The notes beneath the pieces were generated by a model. It had not been told where the DNA came from and searched no databases. It worked only from the letters and a program-made list of their open reading frames with translations. A program made the position numbers and the translations under genes. 5,803 bases of DNA from an uncultured Roseburia sp. (GTDB lineage: Bacteria; Bacillota_A; Clostridia; Lachnospirales; Lachnospiraceae), in the NCBI GenBank assembly GCA_900557275.1, contig USRX01000019.1, positions 1 to 5,803 of the forward strand. Reading direction: 5' to 3'. Positions within the stretch are counted from its first letter, which is position 1, and each line of letters opens with the position of its first letter. Below, one piece after another: positions 1-5,603 of this stretch.

Positions 1-135
1 CATGATTGACGAACGGCGAATGTTGATCATAAGCCGCTTTTGCTTATGATATAATGAGTGCAAGAGAGCCGACATGCTCGCATGATTGGCGAGCGGCGAA
101 TGGCGATCATAAGCTGATTTTGCTTATGATATATT
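1..135. repeat. Two diverged copies of an 80-bp tandem unit, each with a hairpin
   Basis: Positions 1-55 and 81-135 align without gaps at an offset of exactly 80 bp, with 48 of 55 bases identical. The first copy probably starts left of the window, and the similarity stops at about 135. Each copy contains a perfect 9-bp inverted repeat, ATCATAAGC / GCTTATGAT, at 26-34/42-50 and 106-114/122-130. The stems are identical while the 7-nt loops differ at two positions (CGCTTTT and TGATTTT), so structure looks conserved over loop sequence. The second unit also carries a GCTCGC/GCGAGC stem (76-81/89-94). No T-run follows either hairpin on either strand, which argues against ordinary intrinsic terminators. 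It resembles a dispersed palindromic intergenic repeat, but membership of a family is inference. Confidence 0.8.
23..55 (+). promoter_or_regulatory. Weak candidate promoter inside the first repeat copy
   Basis: A TATGAT hexamer (45-50) lies 16 bp after TTGATC (23-28), and a perfect TATAAT overlaps it at 50-55 without a well-spaced -35. The -10-like bases are part of the repeat hairpin, so the match may be coincidental. The second copy keeps TATGAT (125-130) but has GCGATC in the -35 position. If used, this promoter would give a leader of about 115 nt carrying the second hairpin ahead of the PLP enzyme gene. No better promoter for that gene is visible in the window. Confidence 0.2.
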
Positions 136-176
136 AAAAAAGCTAAAAGTAAAAAGATTAGGAAAGAAGAGAAAAT

Positions 177-1349
177 ATGAAATATGATTTTGACCGCGTG
201 ATCGATCGGAGAGATACCGCCTGTGAGAAATATAGTTTTCTGAAAAAACATGGTCTGGACGAAGATGTACTCCCTATGTGGGTGGCGGATATGGATTTTG
301 AGACTGTTCCGGAAATAAAGGAAAGACTTCGACAGATTACAGAACATGGCATCTATGGATATACAGGAAGAACAGATGCTTATAATGAAGCTGTAATCTC
401 CTGGTTTTCCAGAAGATTTCAGTGGAAGATCGAAGATCGTTGGATCATTAGTACACCGGGTGTGGTATTTGCACTGGCCACAGCAGTCCGTACTTATACA
501 GAACCTGGGGATGGCATATTGATCCAACAACCGGTCTATTATCCGTTTGAACGAGTGATCGGCAGGAATGGAAGAGTGCCTGTTATCAGTCGTCTGATCG
601 GAGGAACAGAGCAATATGAAATGGATTTTATTGATATGGAACGTAAGATCCGGGAGCAGAATGTCAAAATGATGATCCTGTGCAGCCCACACAATCCGGT
701 AGGACGCGTCTGGAAAAAAGAGGAACTGGAGCAGCTGGGGACTTTGTGTGAAACATATGGTGTGACCGTTGTGGTAGATGAAATTCACTGTGATTTTGTG
801 AGAAAAGGCTATAAGCATGTGCCGTTTGGAACATTGGAACATTTTGGAAAAAAGGCTGTGATCTGCACGGCACCGAGTAAGACCTTTAATCTGGCGGGAT
901 TGCAAGCTTCCAATATCATTATCGCAGATCCGGTCCTGCGGCGAAAATTTGTGACAGAGCTGAATGCCCAGGGCATGTTCGGCGCAGGGCTGTACGGACT
1001 GGCTGCCTGCCAGACTGCCTATGAGACCGGGGAGGAATGGCTGGAGCAGCTTCTGGATTATCTGGAAGGAAATTATCAGTATATCAAAACGTATCTTCAG
1101 GAGAAACTTCCCAAAGTACGTCTGACAGAATTGCAGGGAACCTATCTGATCTGGATGGATTTCCGTGCGTATGGTTACACCGATCAGGAGCTGAACCGGG
1201 TCATGCAGAAAGAAGCAAAGCTCTGGCTGGATGATGGTCCCATGTTCGGACAGGGCGGCAGTGGATTTATGCGGCTGAACCTGGCTGCACCGAAGAGTTT
1301 GGTGGAAGATGCCATGGAACGGCTGTATCATGCGTTCGGTCAGCTGTAA
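177..1349 (+). CDS. patB: MalY/PatB-type PLP-dependent C-S lyase / aminotransferase
   Basis: This 390-residue protein has the usual length and motifs of the MalY/PatB group of fold-type I PLP enzymes. These cytoplasmic enzymes typically cleave cystathionine or cysteine-S-conjugates (cystathionine beta-lyase activity) and may have side activity as transaminases. Visible landmarks are PMWVADMDF (33-41), YGYT (60-63), QQPVYYPF (117-124, with a Tyr that stacks on PLP), CSPHNPVGRVW (169-179, Asn173 contacting PLP), VDEIHCDF (200-207, Asp201 to the pyridine nitrogen), PSKTFNLAG (233-241, Lys235 as the Schiff-base lysine) and FMRLNLA (364-370, Arg366 for the substrate carboxylate). All key residues are present. 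The ATG at 177 follows an AGGAAAG site (160-166). The gene stands alone between a repeat region and the ylxM-ffh cluster. The family is secure, but the exact substrate cannot be read from sequence, and the symbol is by family resemblance only. Confidence 0.9.
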   Translation: MKYDFDRVIDRRDTACEKYSFLKKHGLDEDVLPMWVADMDFETVPEIKERLRQITEHGIYGYTGRTDAYNEAVISWFSRRFQWKIEDRWIISTPGVVFALATAVRTYTEPGDGILIQQPVYYPFERVIGRNGRVPVISRLIGGTEQYEMDFIDMERKIREQNVKMMILCSPHNPVGRVWKKEELEQLGTLCETYGVTVVVDEIHCDFVRKGYKHVPFGTLEHFGKKAVICTAPSKTFNLAGLQASNIIIADPVLRRKFVTELNAQGMFGAGLYGLAACQTAYETGEEWLEQLLDYLEGNYQYIKTYLQEKLPKVRLTELQGTYLIWMDFRAYGYTDQELNRVMQKEAKLWLDDGPMFGQGGSGFMRLNLAAPKSLVEDAMERLYHAFGQL

Positions 1350-1504
1350 GTGGAAGCTTGATAAGTGCAAAAGGAACAGGGAGGACTATGTATCTGTGAT
1401 TCTCAAGGCAACATCGGAGTATTAAAGAAATTTTTTAGGGTGTGTATGTTTATTTCTTATAAAAAAGCGGCATGAACAGCAGAGTAATTGTAAAAAATAG
1501 AAAA

Positions 1505-1541
1505 AAACAGGGTGTCAAGAAAAAATGCTTGACACCTGTTT
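1505..1541. terminator. Strong hairpin; possible terminator or operator upstream of ylxM
   Basis: A perfect 9-bp inverted repeat, GGTGTCAAG / CTTGACACC (1511-1519/1528-1536), has an 8-nt A-rich loop. It extends by five further pairs, AAACA/TGTTT (1505-1509/1537-1541), across one bulged G at 1510. On the + strand it is followed by TGCGTTTTG, a modest T-rich tail, so it could end transcription from the upstream PLP gene. On the - strand the T-run is far stronger (complement of the A-rich stretch 1486-1507), but no - strand gene is seen there. The right arm contains TTGACA, a consensus -35 box, so the dyad could equally be a binding site overlapping a promoter. The structure is certain; its role is not. 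Confidence 0.5.
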
Positions 1542-1558
1542 GCGTTTTGTGGTAATCT
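1529..1558 (+). promoter_or_regulatory. Candidate promoter for ylxM-ffh
   Basis: A perfect -35 hexamer TTGACA (1529-1534) is followed after 18 bp by TAATCT (1553-1558), a weak -10 strengthened by an extended TGG at 1550-1552. A start of transcription near 1565 would fall on the ribosome binding site AGGTGAT (1564-1570), leaving almost no leader. That counts against this exact assignment unless translation tolerates a very short 5' end. The -35 box lies within the right arm of the inverted repeat at 1505-1541. No competing promoter with both elements was found in the 226-bp spacer. Confidence 0.4.
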
Positions 1559-1575
1559 ATCTCAGGTGATAAGCG

Positions 1576-1917
1576 ATGGAAAAAATTGCACAGCAGGGTT
1601 TTCTCTATGATTTCTATGGAGAACTGCTTACAGAGCATCAGAAACAGGTTTATGAGGATGTGGTATTAAATGACATGTCCTTGAGTGAGATCGCACAGGA
1701 ATTTGGAATCAGCAGACAGGGTGTACATGATCTGATCAAGCGCTGCGATAAGATACTTCGTGGTTATGAAGAAAAATTACATCTTGTGGAGCGGTTTCTC
1801 CGGAGCAGAGAACGGATTGCCCGGATCTGTGAGCTGACAGATCATTATCAGGGAAATGTGGAGGCTACCATGGATGAGATTCGGTCGATCTCCCACGAAA
1901 TGTTGGAGGAGTTATAA
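1576..1917 (+). CDS. ylxM: YlxM family helix-turn-helix protein associated with SRP
   Basis: This 113-residue cytoplasmic protein has the size and position of YlxM/p13, a small protein encoded next to ffh in Firmicutes and reported in streptococci to assist the signal recognition particle. Residues about 19-61 form a sigma-70 region 4-like helix-turn-helix: a Gln-rich first helix, then [19 protein letters not shown] (34-52) and a recognition helix through [10 protein letters not shown]. The remainder is a charged helical tail with several Glu and Arg residues. The start at 1576 is supported by AGGTGAT five bases upstream. The stop is only 2 bp before ffh, and the ffh ribosome binding site lies inside the last codons, which indicates co-transcription and probable translational coupling. 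Family assignment is firm; whether it binds DNA or RNA, or acts through Ffh, is not settled by the sequence. Confidence 0.93.
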   Translation: MEKIAQQGFLYDFYGELLTEHQKQVYEDVVLNDMSLSEIAQEFGISRQGVHDLIKRCDKILRGYEEKLHLVERFLRSRERIARICELTDHYQGNVEATMDEIRSISHEMLEEL

Positions 1918-1919
1918 GC

Positions 1920-3287
1920 ATGGCATTTGACAGTTTATCAGAAAAACTGCAGAACGTATTCAAAAACCTGAGAAAAAAAGGCCGTCTGACAGAAGAAGAT
2001 GTTAAGACAGCCCTGAAAGAAGTCAAAATGGCACTTCTGGAGGCCGATGTTAATTTCAAGGTAGTTAAGAAATTTATCAAGGCTGTACAGGAACGTGCAA
2101 TTGGCGCTGATGTTATGAACGGTCTGAATCCGGGACAGATGGTCATCAAGATCGTAAACGAAGAGATGGTCAACCTGATGGGTTCAGAGACAACTGAGAT
2201 TCAGTTGAAACCGGGAATCGCCATTACAGTCATCATGATGGTAGGCCTTCAGGGTGCAGGTAAGACTACCACCACAGCAAAGCTTGCCGGTAAGTTAAAA
2301 CAGAAAGGCAAGAAACCATTGCTGGTAGCCTGTGACGTATATCGTCCGGCAGCGATCCAGCAGTTGCAGGTCAACGGAGAGAAACAGGGTGTGGAAGTAT
2401 TTTCCATGGGAGATTCTCACAAACCTGTCAACATTGCGAAAGCAGCAGTGGAGCATGCATCCAAAAACGGAATGAATGTAGTCATTCTGGATACAGCCGG
2501 TCGTCTTCATGTAGATGAAGATATGATGGGCGAGCTGAAAGAGATCAAAGAGAATGTAGATGTGTCTCAGACCATTCTGGTGGTAGACGCCATGACAGGT
2601 CAGGATGCAGTCAATGTGGCAAGTACCTTTGATGAAAAGATCGGTATTGACGGTGTCATCCTTACAAAGTTGGATGGCGATACCCGAGGCGGTGCGGCAT
2701 TATCAATCCGTGCAGTTACCGGTAAACCGATCCTGTATGCCGGCATGGGTGAGAAACTTTCCGACCTGGAACAGTTCTACCCGGATCGTATGGCATCCCG
2801 TATCCTTGGTATGGGAGATGTGCTTACTCTGATCGAGAAAGCGCAGGAAGAACTGGACGAGAGCAAGGCAGCAGATATGGAGAAACGTCTCCGGAAAGCG
2901 CAGTTTTCTTTCGATGATTATCTGGAGTCCATGAACCAGATGAAAAAAATGGGTGGACTGACCAGCATTCTTGGCATGATGCCGGGAATGGGCGGCGCAC
3001 AGATGAAACAGATTGAAGATGCGATGGATGATAAGAAGATGGCTCGGATCGAGGCGATCATCTATTCCATGACTCCGGCAGAGCGAAGCGGGGATGCAGC
3101 ATTGAATCCCAGCAGAAAGATACGAATTGCCAAAGGCGCAGGCGTAGAAGTGGCAGAAGTCAACCGTCTGGTCAAACAGTTTGAACAGGCCCGCAAGATG
3201 ATGAAACAGATGGGCGGACTGGGAAAAGGCAAACGTGGTAAATTCGGTGGTTTTGGAGGATTAGGGGGAATGAAACTTCCCTTTTAA
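1920..3287 (+). CDS. ffh: Signal recognition particle protein Ffh (SRP54)
   Basis: Ffh is the SRP GTPase. It binds 4.5S/6S SRP RNA and signal sequences of nascent chains and docks with the receptor FtsY at the membrane. The 455-residue length is normal. Order of domains: N-terminal helical bundle (about 1-90), G domain with P-loop GLQGAGKTTTTAKLA (109-123), DVYRPAAIQQL (139-149, the insertion-box region), DTAGR (191-195), TKLDGD (249-254) and AGMGEKLSDL (274-283), then the Met-rich M domain (about 320-433). The M domain carries a finger loop around MMPGMGG (353-359) and the SRP-RNA-binding SRKIRIAKGAG (398-408). The C-terminus is a Gly-rich tail ending in KLPF. The ATG at 1920 has GGAGGAG at 1905-1911, eight bases upstream and inside ylxM. 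All GTPase motifs are intact. Confidence 0.98.
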   Translation: MAFDSLSEKLQNVFKNLRKKGRLTEEDVKTALKEVKMALLEADVNFKVVKKFIKAVQERAIGADVMNGLNPGQMVIKIVNEEMVNLMGSETTEIQLKPGIAITVIMMVGLQGAGKTTTTAKLAGKLKQKGKKPLLVACDVYRPAAIQQLQVNGEKQGVEVFSMGDSHKPVNIAKAAVEHASKNGMNVVILDTAGRLHVDEDMMGELKEIKENVDVSQTILVVDAMTGQDAVNVASTFDEKIGIDGVILTKLDGDTRGGAALSIRAVTGKPILYAGMGEKLSDLEQFYPDRMASRILGMGDVLTLIEKAQEELDESKAADMEKRLRKAQFSFDDYLESMNQMKKMGGLTSILGMMPGMGGAQMKQIEDAMDDKKMARIEAIIYSMTPAERSGDAALNPSRKIRIAKGAGVEVAEVNRLVKQFEQARKMMKQMGGLGKGKRGKFGGFGGLGGMKLPF

Positions 3288-3295
3288 CCTATAGA

Positions 3296-3338
3296 GTGCA
3301 TAAGAAACGCACGGGGGCGGCGTTGTAACAAAGCCCCC
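3296..3338 (+). promoter_or_regulatory. Two adjacent hairpins in the ffh-rpsP spacer
   Basis: In the transcript two stems abut with no gap: GTGC/GCAC (3296-3299/3309-3312) and GGGGGC/GCCCCC (3313-3318/3333-3338), the latter with a 14-nt loop. The 3' side continues ACAGATAAAAT, not a T-run, so it is not a normal intrinsic terminator. It ends 13 nt before the AGGAGGTGA ribosome binding site of rpsP. The six G-C pairs stand out from the surrounding sequence. Possible roles are an mRNA processing or stability element between ffh and rpsP, or a regulatory leader for S16. The pairing is seen directly; the role is inference. Confidence 0.5.
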
Positions 3339-3366
3339 ACAGATAAAATCGAGGAGGTGAAAACAG

Positions 3367-3612
3367 ATGGCAGTAAAAATCAGATTAAGAAGAATGGGAC
3401 AGAAAAAAGCTCCTTTCTATAGAATCGTAGTTGCAGATTCCAGATCCCCGAGAGATGGAAGATTCATCGAAGAGATTGGATATTATGATCCGACTCAGGA
3501 ACCGTCAGAGATTCGTGTAGATGAAGAAGCTGCTAAAAAATGGCTTGCAAACGGTGCACAGCCGACTCAGACAGTAGAAAAGATCTTCAAAACAGCTGGT
3601 ATCGAAAAATAA
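3367..3612 (+). CDS. rpsP: 30S ribosomal protein S16
   Basis: S16 is a small-subunit protein that binds 16S rRNA in the 5' domain/body and aids 30S assembly. The 81-residue protein matches the usual bacterial length. The signature N-terminus [20 protein letters not shown] (1-20) is followed by [22 protein letters not shown] (split here as [13 protein letters not shown] and IEEIGYYDP, residues 21-42) and the C-terminal [12 protein letters not shown] (59-70). The ATG at 3367 is preceded six bases upstream by an almost ideal AGGAGGTGA, fitting a highly expressed ribosomal protein. It lies 79 bp after ffh and 18 bp before khpA, and is probably co-transcribed with khpA. No anomalies were seen. Confidence 0.98.
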   Translation: MAVKIRLRRMGQKKAPFYRIVVADSRSPRDGRFIEEIGYYDPTQEPSEIRVDEEAAKKWLANGAQPTQTVEKIFKTAGIEK

Positions 3613-3630
3613 GATTAGTGAGGTAAAGTG

Positions 3631-3861
3631 ATGAAAGAATTAGTAGAAGTAATTGCAAGATCACTAGTCGATTACCCGGAAGAGGTTGCTGTGACAGAGA
3701 CAGAGAAAGAAAAAGCTGTCGTTCTGGAACTTCATGTAGCGCAGTCTGACATGGGTAAGGTAATCGGTAAGCAGGGAAGAATTGCGAAAGCAATCCGTGC
3801 GGTAGTTAAAGCAGCCGCATCAAAAGAAGACAAAAAAGTAATTGTTGAGATCGTACAGTAG
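3631..3861 (+). CDS. khpA: KH-domain RNA-binding protein KhpA (YlqC family)
   Basis: This 76-residue single-KH-domain protein is of the type found between rpsP and rimM throughout Firmicutes. In streptococci the homologue pairs with KhpB (Jag/EloR) and influences cell elongation, probably through RNA binding. The KH signature is GKVIGKQGRIAKAIR (42-56), with the nucleic-acid-contacting GKQG loop at 46-49, followed by a helix and a final beta strand (KKVIVEIVQ). I chose the ATG at 3631 over the in-frame GTG at 3628. The resulting MKELVEVIA start is typical of the family, and the GTGAGG site (3618-3623) is better spaced from it. The gene ends with two in-frame TAG codons in tandem (3859-3864). 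The downstream 239-bp spacer separates it from rimM, so the two may not share one transcript. Confidence 0.95.
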   Translation: MKELVEVIARSLVDYPEEVAVTETEKEKAVVLELHVAQSDMGKVIGKQGRIAKAIRAVVKAAASKEDKKVIVEIVQ

Positions 3862-3880
3862 TAGATTATAACAATGAAGC

Positions 3881-3922
3881 TTATGAGAAGGGATATAGGT
3901 TACTATATCCCTTTATTCATAA
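3881..3922 (+). terminator. Long hairpin after khpA, possible transcription terminator
   Basis: A perfect 11-bp stem, AAGGGATATAG / CTATATCCCTT (3888-3898/3903-3913), closes a GTTA tetraloop. An outer 6-bp stem, TTATGA/TCATAA (3881-3886/3917-3922), extends it across a small internal loop. The 3' arm runs into TTTATT, five T in six, which is compatible with a weak intrinsic terminator 20 nt after the khpA stop. A fully standard T-run is missing, so it could instead be an mRNA 3'-end stabiliser. Confidence 0.5.
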
Positions 3923-3930
3923 TGATGATT

Positions 3931-3959
3931 TTGGCTTTTATATATTGGTGGAAAATAAT
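3931..3959 (+). promoter_or_regulatory. Weak candidate promoter for rimM-trmD
   Basis: TTGGCT (3931-3936, four of six consensus bases) and AATAAT (3954-3959, five of six) are 17 bp apart in the AT-rich khpA-rimM spacer. A start near 3966 would leave a leader of about 135 nt. Such matches arise by chance in AT-rich DNA. I list it because a terminator-like hairpin just upstream would require rimM to have its own promoter. No pair closer to rimM fits better: TGGACA at 4013-4018 lacks a correctly spaced -10. Confidence 0.2.
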
Positions 3960-4100
3960 CTGCTGTATATCATCAATAAGAAATATATTGTAGTAGAAAT
4001 AAGAAAACGTTTTGGACAAAGTAAGTAAACTCTGATGTCAAAATTTTATATAGATACAAGAAACAGGATAAGTCAGGTTAATAATAACAGGAGAAGATAA

Positions 4101-4604
4101 ATGGAAGATGTTTTTCAGGTAGGAGTTATATCCACTACCCATGGAATCGCCGGAGAAGTAAAAGTATTTCCTACCACGGATGATATGAACCGTTTTAAGA
4201 AGCTGAAAGAAGTCATTCTTGATACCGGAAAAGAGACACAGTTGCTGCATATCCAGCAGGTTCGTTTTTTCAAAAATATGGTCATCGTGAAATTCAAAGA
4301 ATTTCAAAGCATCAATGATGTGGAGCGTCTGCGGGGAAAAAGTCTCTATGTGACGAGAGAAAATGCTGTGAAACTGCAGAAGGACGAGTATTTTATTGCA
4401 GATATGATAGGCATTCAGGTTGTATCGGATGAAGGCGAAGACCTTGGCATCCTGCAGGATGTGATGCAGACTGGGGCAAATGATGTTTACGTTGTGGAAA
4501 AAGACGGAGAGGAACTGCTGATCCCGGCGATCAAAGACTGCATCCTTTCTGTGAATGTAGAAGAAGGAAAAATGGAAGTACATCTGCTTCCGGGATTGAG
4601 ATAG
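4101..4604 (+). CDS. rimM: Ribosome maturation factor RimM
   Basis: RimM binds the 30S subunit near S19 and helps fold the 3' (head) domain of 16S rRNA late in assembly. The 167-residue protein has normal length and the two expected domains. The N-terminal beta-barrel begins FQVGVISTTHGIAGEVKV (5-22) with the family's GIxGEVKV core. The C-terminal PRC-barrel starts after YFIADMIGIQV (97-107) and includes DLGILQDVMQTGANDVYVV (114-132), LLIPAIKDCI (139-148) and a closing GKMEVHLLPGL (156-166). The start at 4101 has AGGAGA (4089-4094) upstream. The stop lies 2 bp before the trmD start, the normal tight rimM-trmD pairing. Hydrophobic core motifs are intact, with no sign of truncation. Confidence 0.97.
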   Translation: MEDVFQVGVISTTHGIAGEVKVFPTTDDMNRFKKLKEVILDTGKETQLLHIQQVRFFKNMVIVKFKEFQSINDVERLRGKSLYVTRENAVKLQKDEYFIADMIGIQVVSDEGEDLGILQDVMQTGANDVYVVEKDGEELLIPAIKDCILSVNVEEGKMEVHLLPGLR

Positions 4605-4606
4605 GT

Positions 4607-5344
4607 ATGAATTTTCATATATTAACATTATTTCCGGATATGATCCGGCAGGGATTGAATACAAGCATTATCGGAAGAGCAGTAGAGAACGGTCTGCTTT
4701 CTGTCAATGCAGTCAATATCCGGGATTATACGCTGGACAAACATAAAAAAGTAGATGATTATCCCTATGGCGGTGGTGCGGGCATGGTCATGCAGGCACA
4801 GCCGGTGTATGATGCCTGGCGTTCTGTGATGGAACAGATCGGTTATCATCCGAGATGTGTGTATCTGACGCCGCAGGGCAGGACGTTTAATCAGGATATG
4901 GCAAAAGATTTTGCAAAAGAAAAAGATTTGATCTTCCTGTGCGGTCATTATGAAGGTGTGGATGAACGTGTCTTAGAGGAGATTGTTACAGATTTTGTAT
5001 CCATCGGCGATTATGTGCTGACCGGGGGAGAACTTCCAGCGATGGTCATGGCAGATGCAATCTCCCGTATGGTTCCGGGGGTGCTGACCAATGCAGAATC
5101 CGGTACCGGAGAATCCTTTGAAGGAAGCCTGTTGGAATATCCTCAGTACAGCCGGCCCCCGGTATGGAGAGACCGGGAAGTGCCGAAAGTCCTTTTGTCC
5201 GGAGATCATAAAAAAGTAGAAGCATGGCGCCATGAGCAGTCTGTTCTGAGGACGCTTGAGCATCGACCGGATCTGCTGGAGCATGCCAAGCTGGATCGTC
5301 AGGATGTAAAGAAAATCTTATCACATTTGAATGTTGAAAAATGA
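4607..5344 (+). CDS. trmD: tRNA (guanine-N1)-methyltransferase TrmD
   Basis: TrmD is a homodimeric trefoil-knot (SPOUT) enzyme that uses S-adenosylmethionine to make m1G37 in tRNAs and so prevents +1 frameshifting. The 245-residue protein shows DDYPYGGGAGM (50-60), LTPQGR (87-92), LCGHYEGVDERV (111-122), SIGDYVLTGGELPAM (132-146), SRMVPGVL (153-160, including the conserved Arg154) and LLEYPQYSRP (175-184). The position equivalent to E. coli general-base Asp169 is Glu169 (GTGESF, 166-171); alignment from Arg154 needs no gap. The start at 4607 has only a weak ribosome binding site (GGGA at 4592-4595, eleven bases away). Translation probably depends on coupling to rimM, whose stop is 2 bp upstream. 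No frameshift was seen. Confidence 0.97.
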   Translation: MNFHILTLFPDMIRQGLNTSIIGRAVENGLLSVNAVNIRDYTLDKHKKVDDYPYGGGAGMVMQAQPVYDAWRSVMEQIGYHPRCVYLTPQGRTFNQDMAKDFAKEKDLIFLCGHYEGVDERVLEEIVTDFVSIGDYVLTGGELPAMVMADAISRMVPGVLTNAESGTGESFEGSLLEYPQYSRPPVWRDREVPKVLLSGDHKKVEAWRHEQSVLRTLEHRPDLLEHAKLDRQDVKKILSHLNVEK

Positions 5345-5568
5345 TAATCAGTGGGAGTTGCTATATGATAAATGAGGAAGAAGGTAGTTTTCAATATAAT
5401 CAGGACAATGAAGGCTGCCAGTCAGTGCATTAACGATATTATAGTAATTTTTACCTGTTACCGTTGTCATAGAATAACTAGGTAAGGTTTCAAGTAACAC
5501 AAATAAAATCATCAGGAACAGACAATAAGAATCTACAAAAAAAGCATTGTTTTTAGTGAAAAAAGTTC
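5345..5568 (+). other. Gene-free part of the trmD-rplS spacer
   Basis: No recognisable gene lies here. A 22-codon reading frame (5365-5433) begins with ATG seven bases after GGGAG (5353-5357), but it matches nothing I know and is too short to support. An imperfect hairpin pairs TTACCTGTTA (5451-5460) with TAAC-T-AGGTAA (5475-5485). It has one bulged T and a 14-nt loop, and is followed by GGTTTCAAG rather than a T-run, so it is at best a weak terminator for trmD. The right end contains A- and T-tracts (5537-5543, 5550-5554, 5559-5564) spaced roughly one helical turn apart just before the rplS promoter. These could act as an UP-type or bent-DNA element. Confidence 0.5.
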
Positions 5569-5597
5569 TTGCATATCTATTGCAAATATGATAAAAT
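5569..5597 (+). promoter_or_regulatory. Likely rplS promoter
   Basis: TTGCAT (5569-5574) and TAAAAT (5592-5597, five of six consensus bases) are 17 bp apart. A second good -10, TATGAT (5587-5592), overlaps. The -35 keeps only the TTG core, but A/T tracts directly upstream may compensate. Expected transcription start is near 5604, giving a leader of about 76 nt. Its position right before a structured rplS leader supports an independent L19 transcript. Confidence 0.6.
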
Positions 5598-5603
5598 TTT
5601 AAA

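Noticed and set aside
1..135. Possible CRISPR array or attachment site
   Set aside because: There are only two repeat copies, at 80-bp period with 55-bp similarity and internal divergence. No spacers of regular length and no cas or integrase genes are present.
27..1370. 447-codon open frame on the - strand across the whole PLP enzyme gene
   Set aside because: It is antisense to a gene with complete, ordered family motifs, starts with TTG, has no matching protein features, and reads through the upstream hairpin repeat. It is a codon-bias shadow.
1424..1440. AAAGAAATTTTTTAGGG after the PLP enzyme gene as a terminator
   Set aside because: The T-run has no GC-containing stem in front of it; only A-T pairing over a few bases is possible.
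1450..1638. 62-codon - strand ORF over the ylxM upstream region, with a hydrophobic C-terminal part
   Set aside because: The hydrophobic Phe/Leu run simply reads the A-rich stretch 1486-1507 backwards, and the N-terminal half is antisense to ylxM.
3313..3338. GC-rich hairpin after ffh as an intrinsic terminator
   Set aside because: The 3' side continues ACAGATAAAAT instead of a T-run, and rpsP follows immediately with a strong ribosome binding site and no promoter in between.
3628..3630. GTG as the khpA start, one codon before the ATG
   Set aside because: It would be only four bases from the ribosome binding site and adds an extra Met. The ATG at 3631 gives the family-typical start.
4038..4664. 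208-codon open frame on the - strand opposite rimM
   Set aside because: It covers rimM, whose motifs are clear, and its own translation is rich in His, Phe and Ile with no recognisable domain. It is a shadow ORF.
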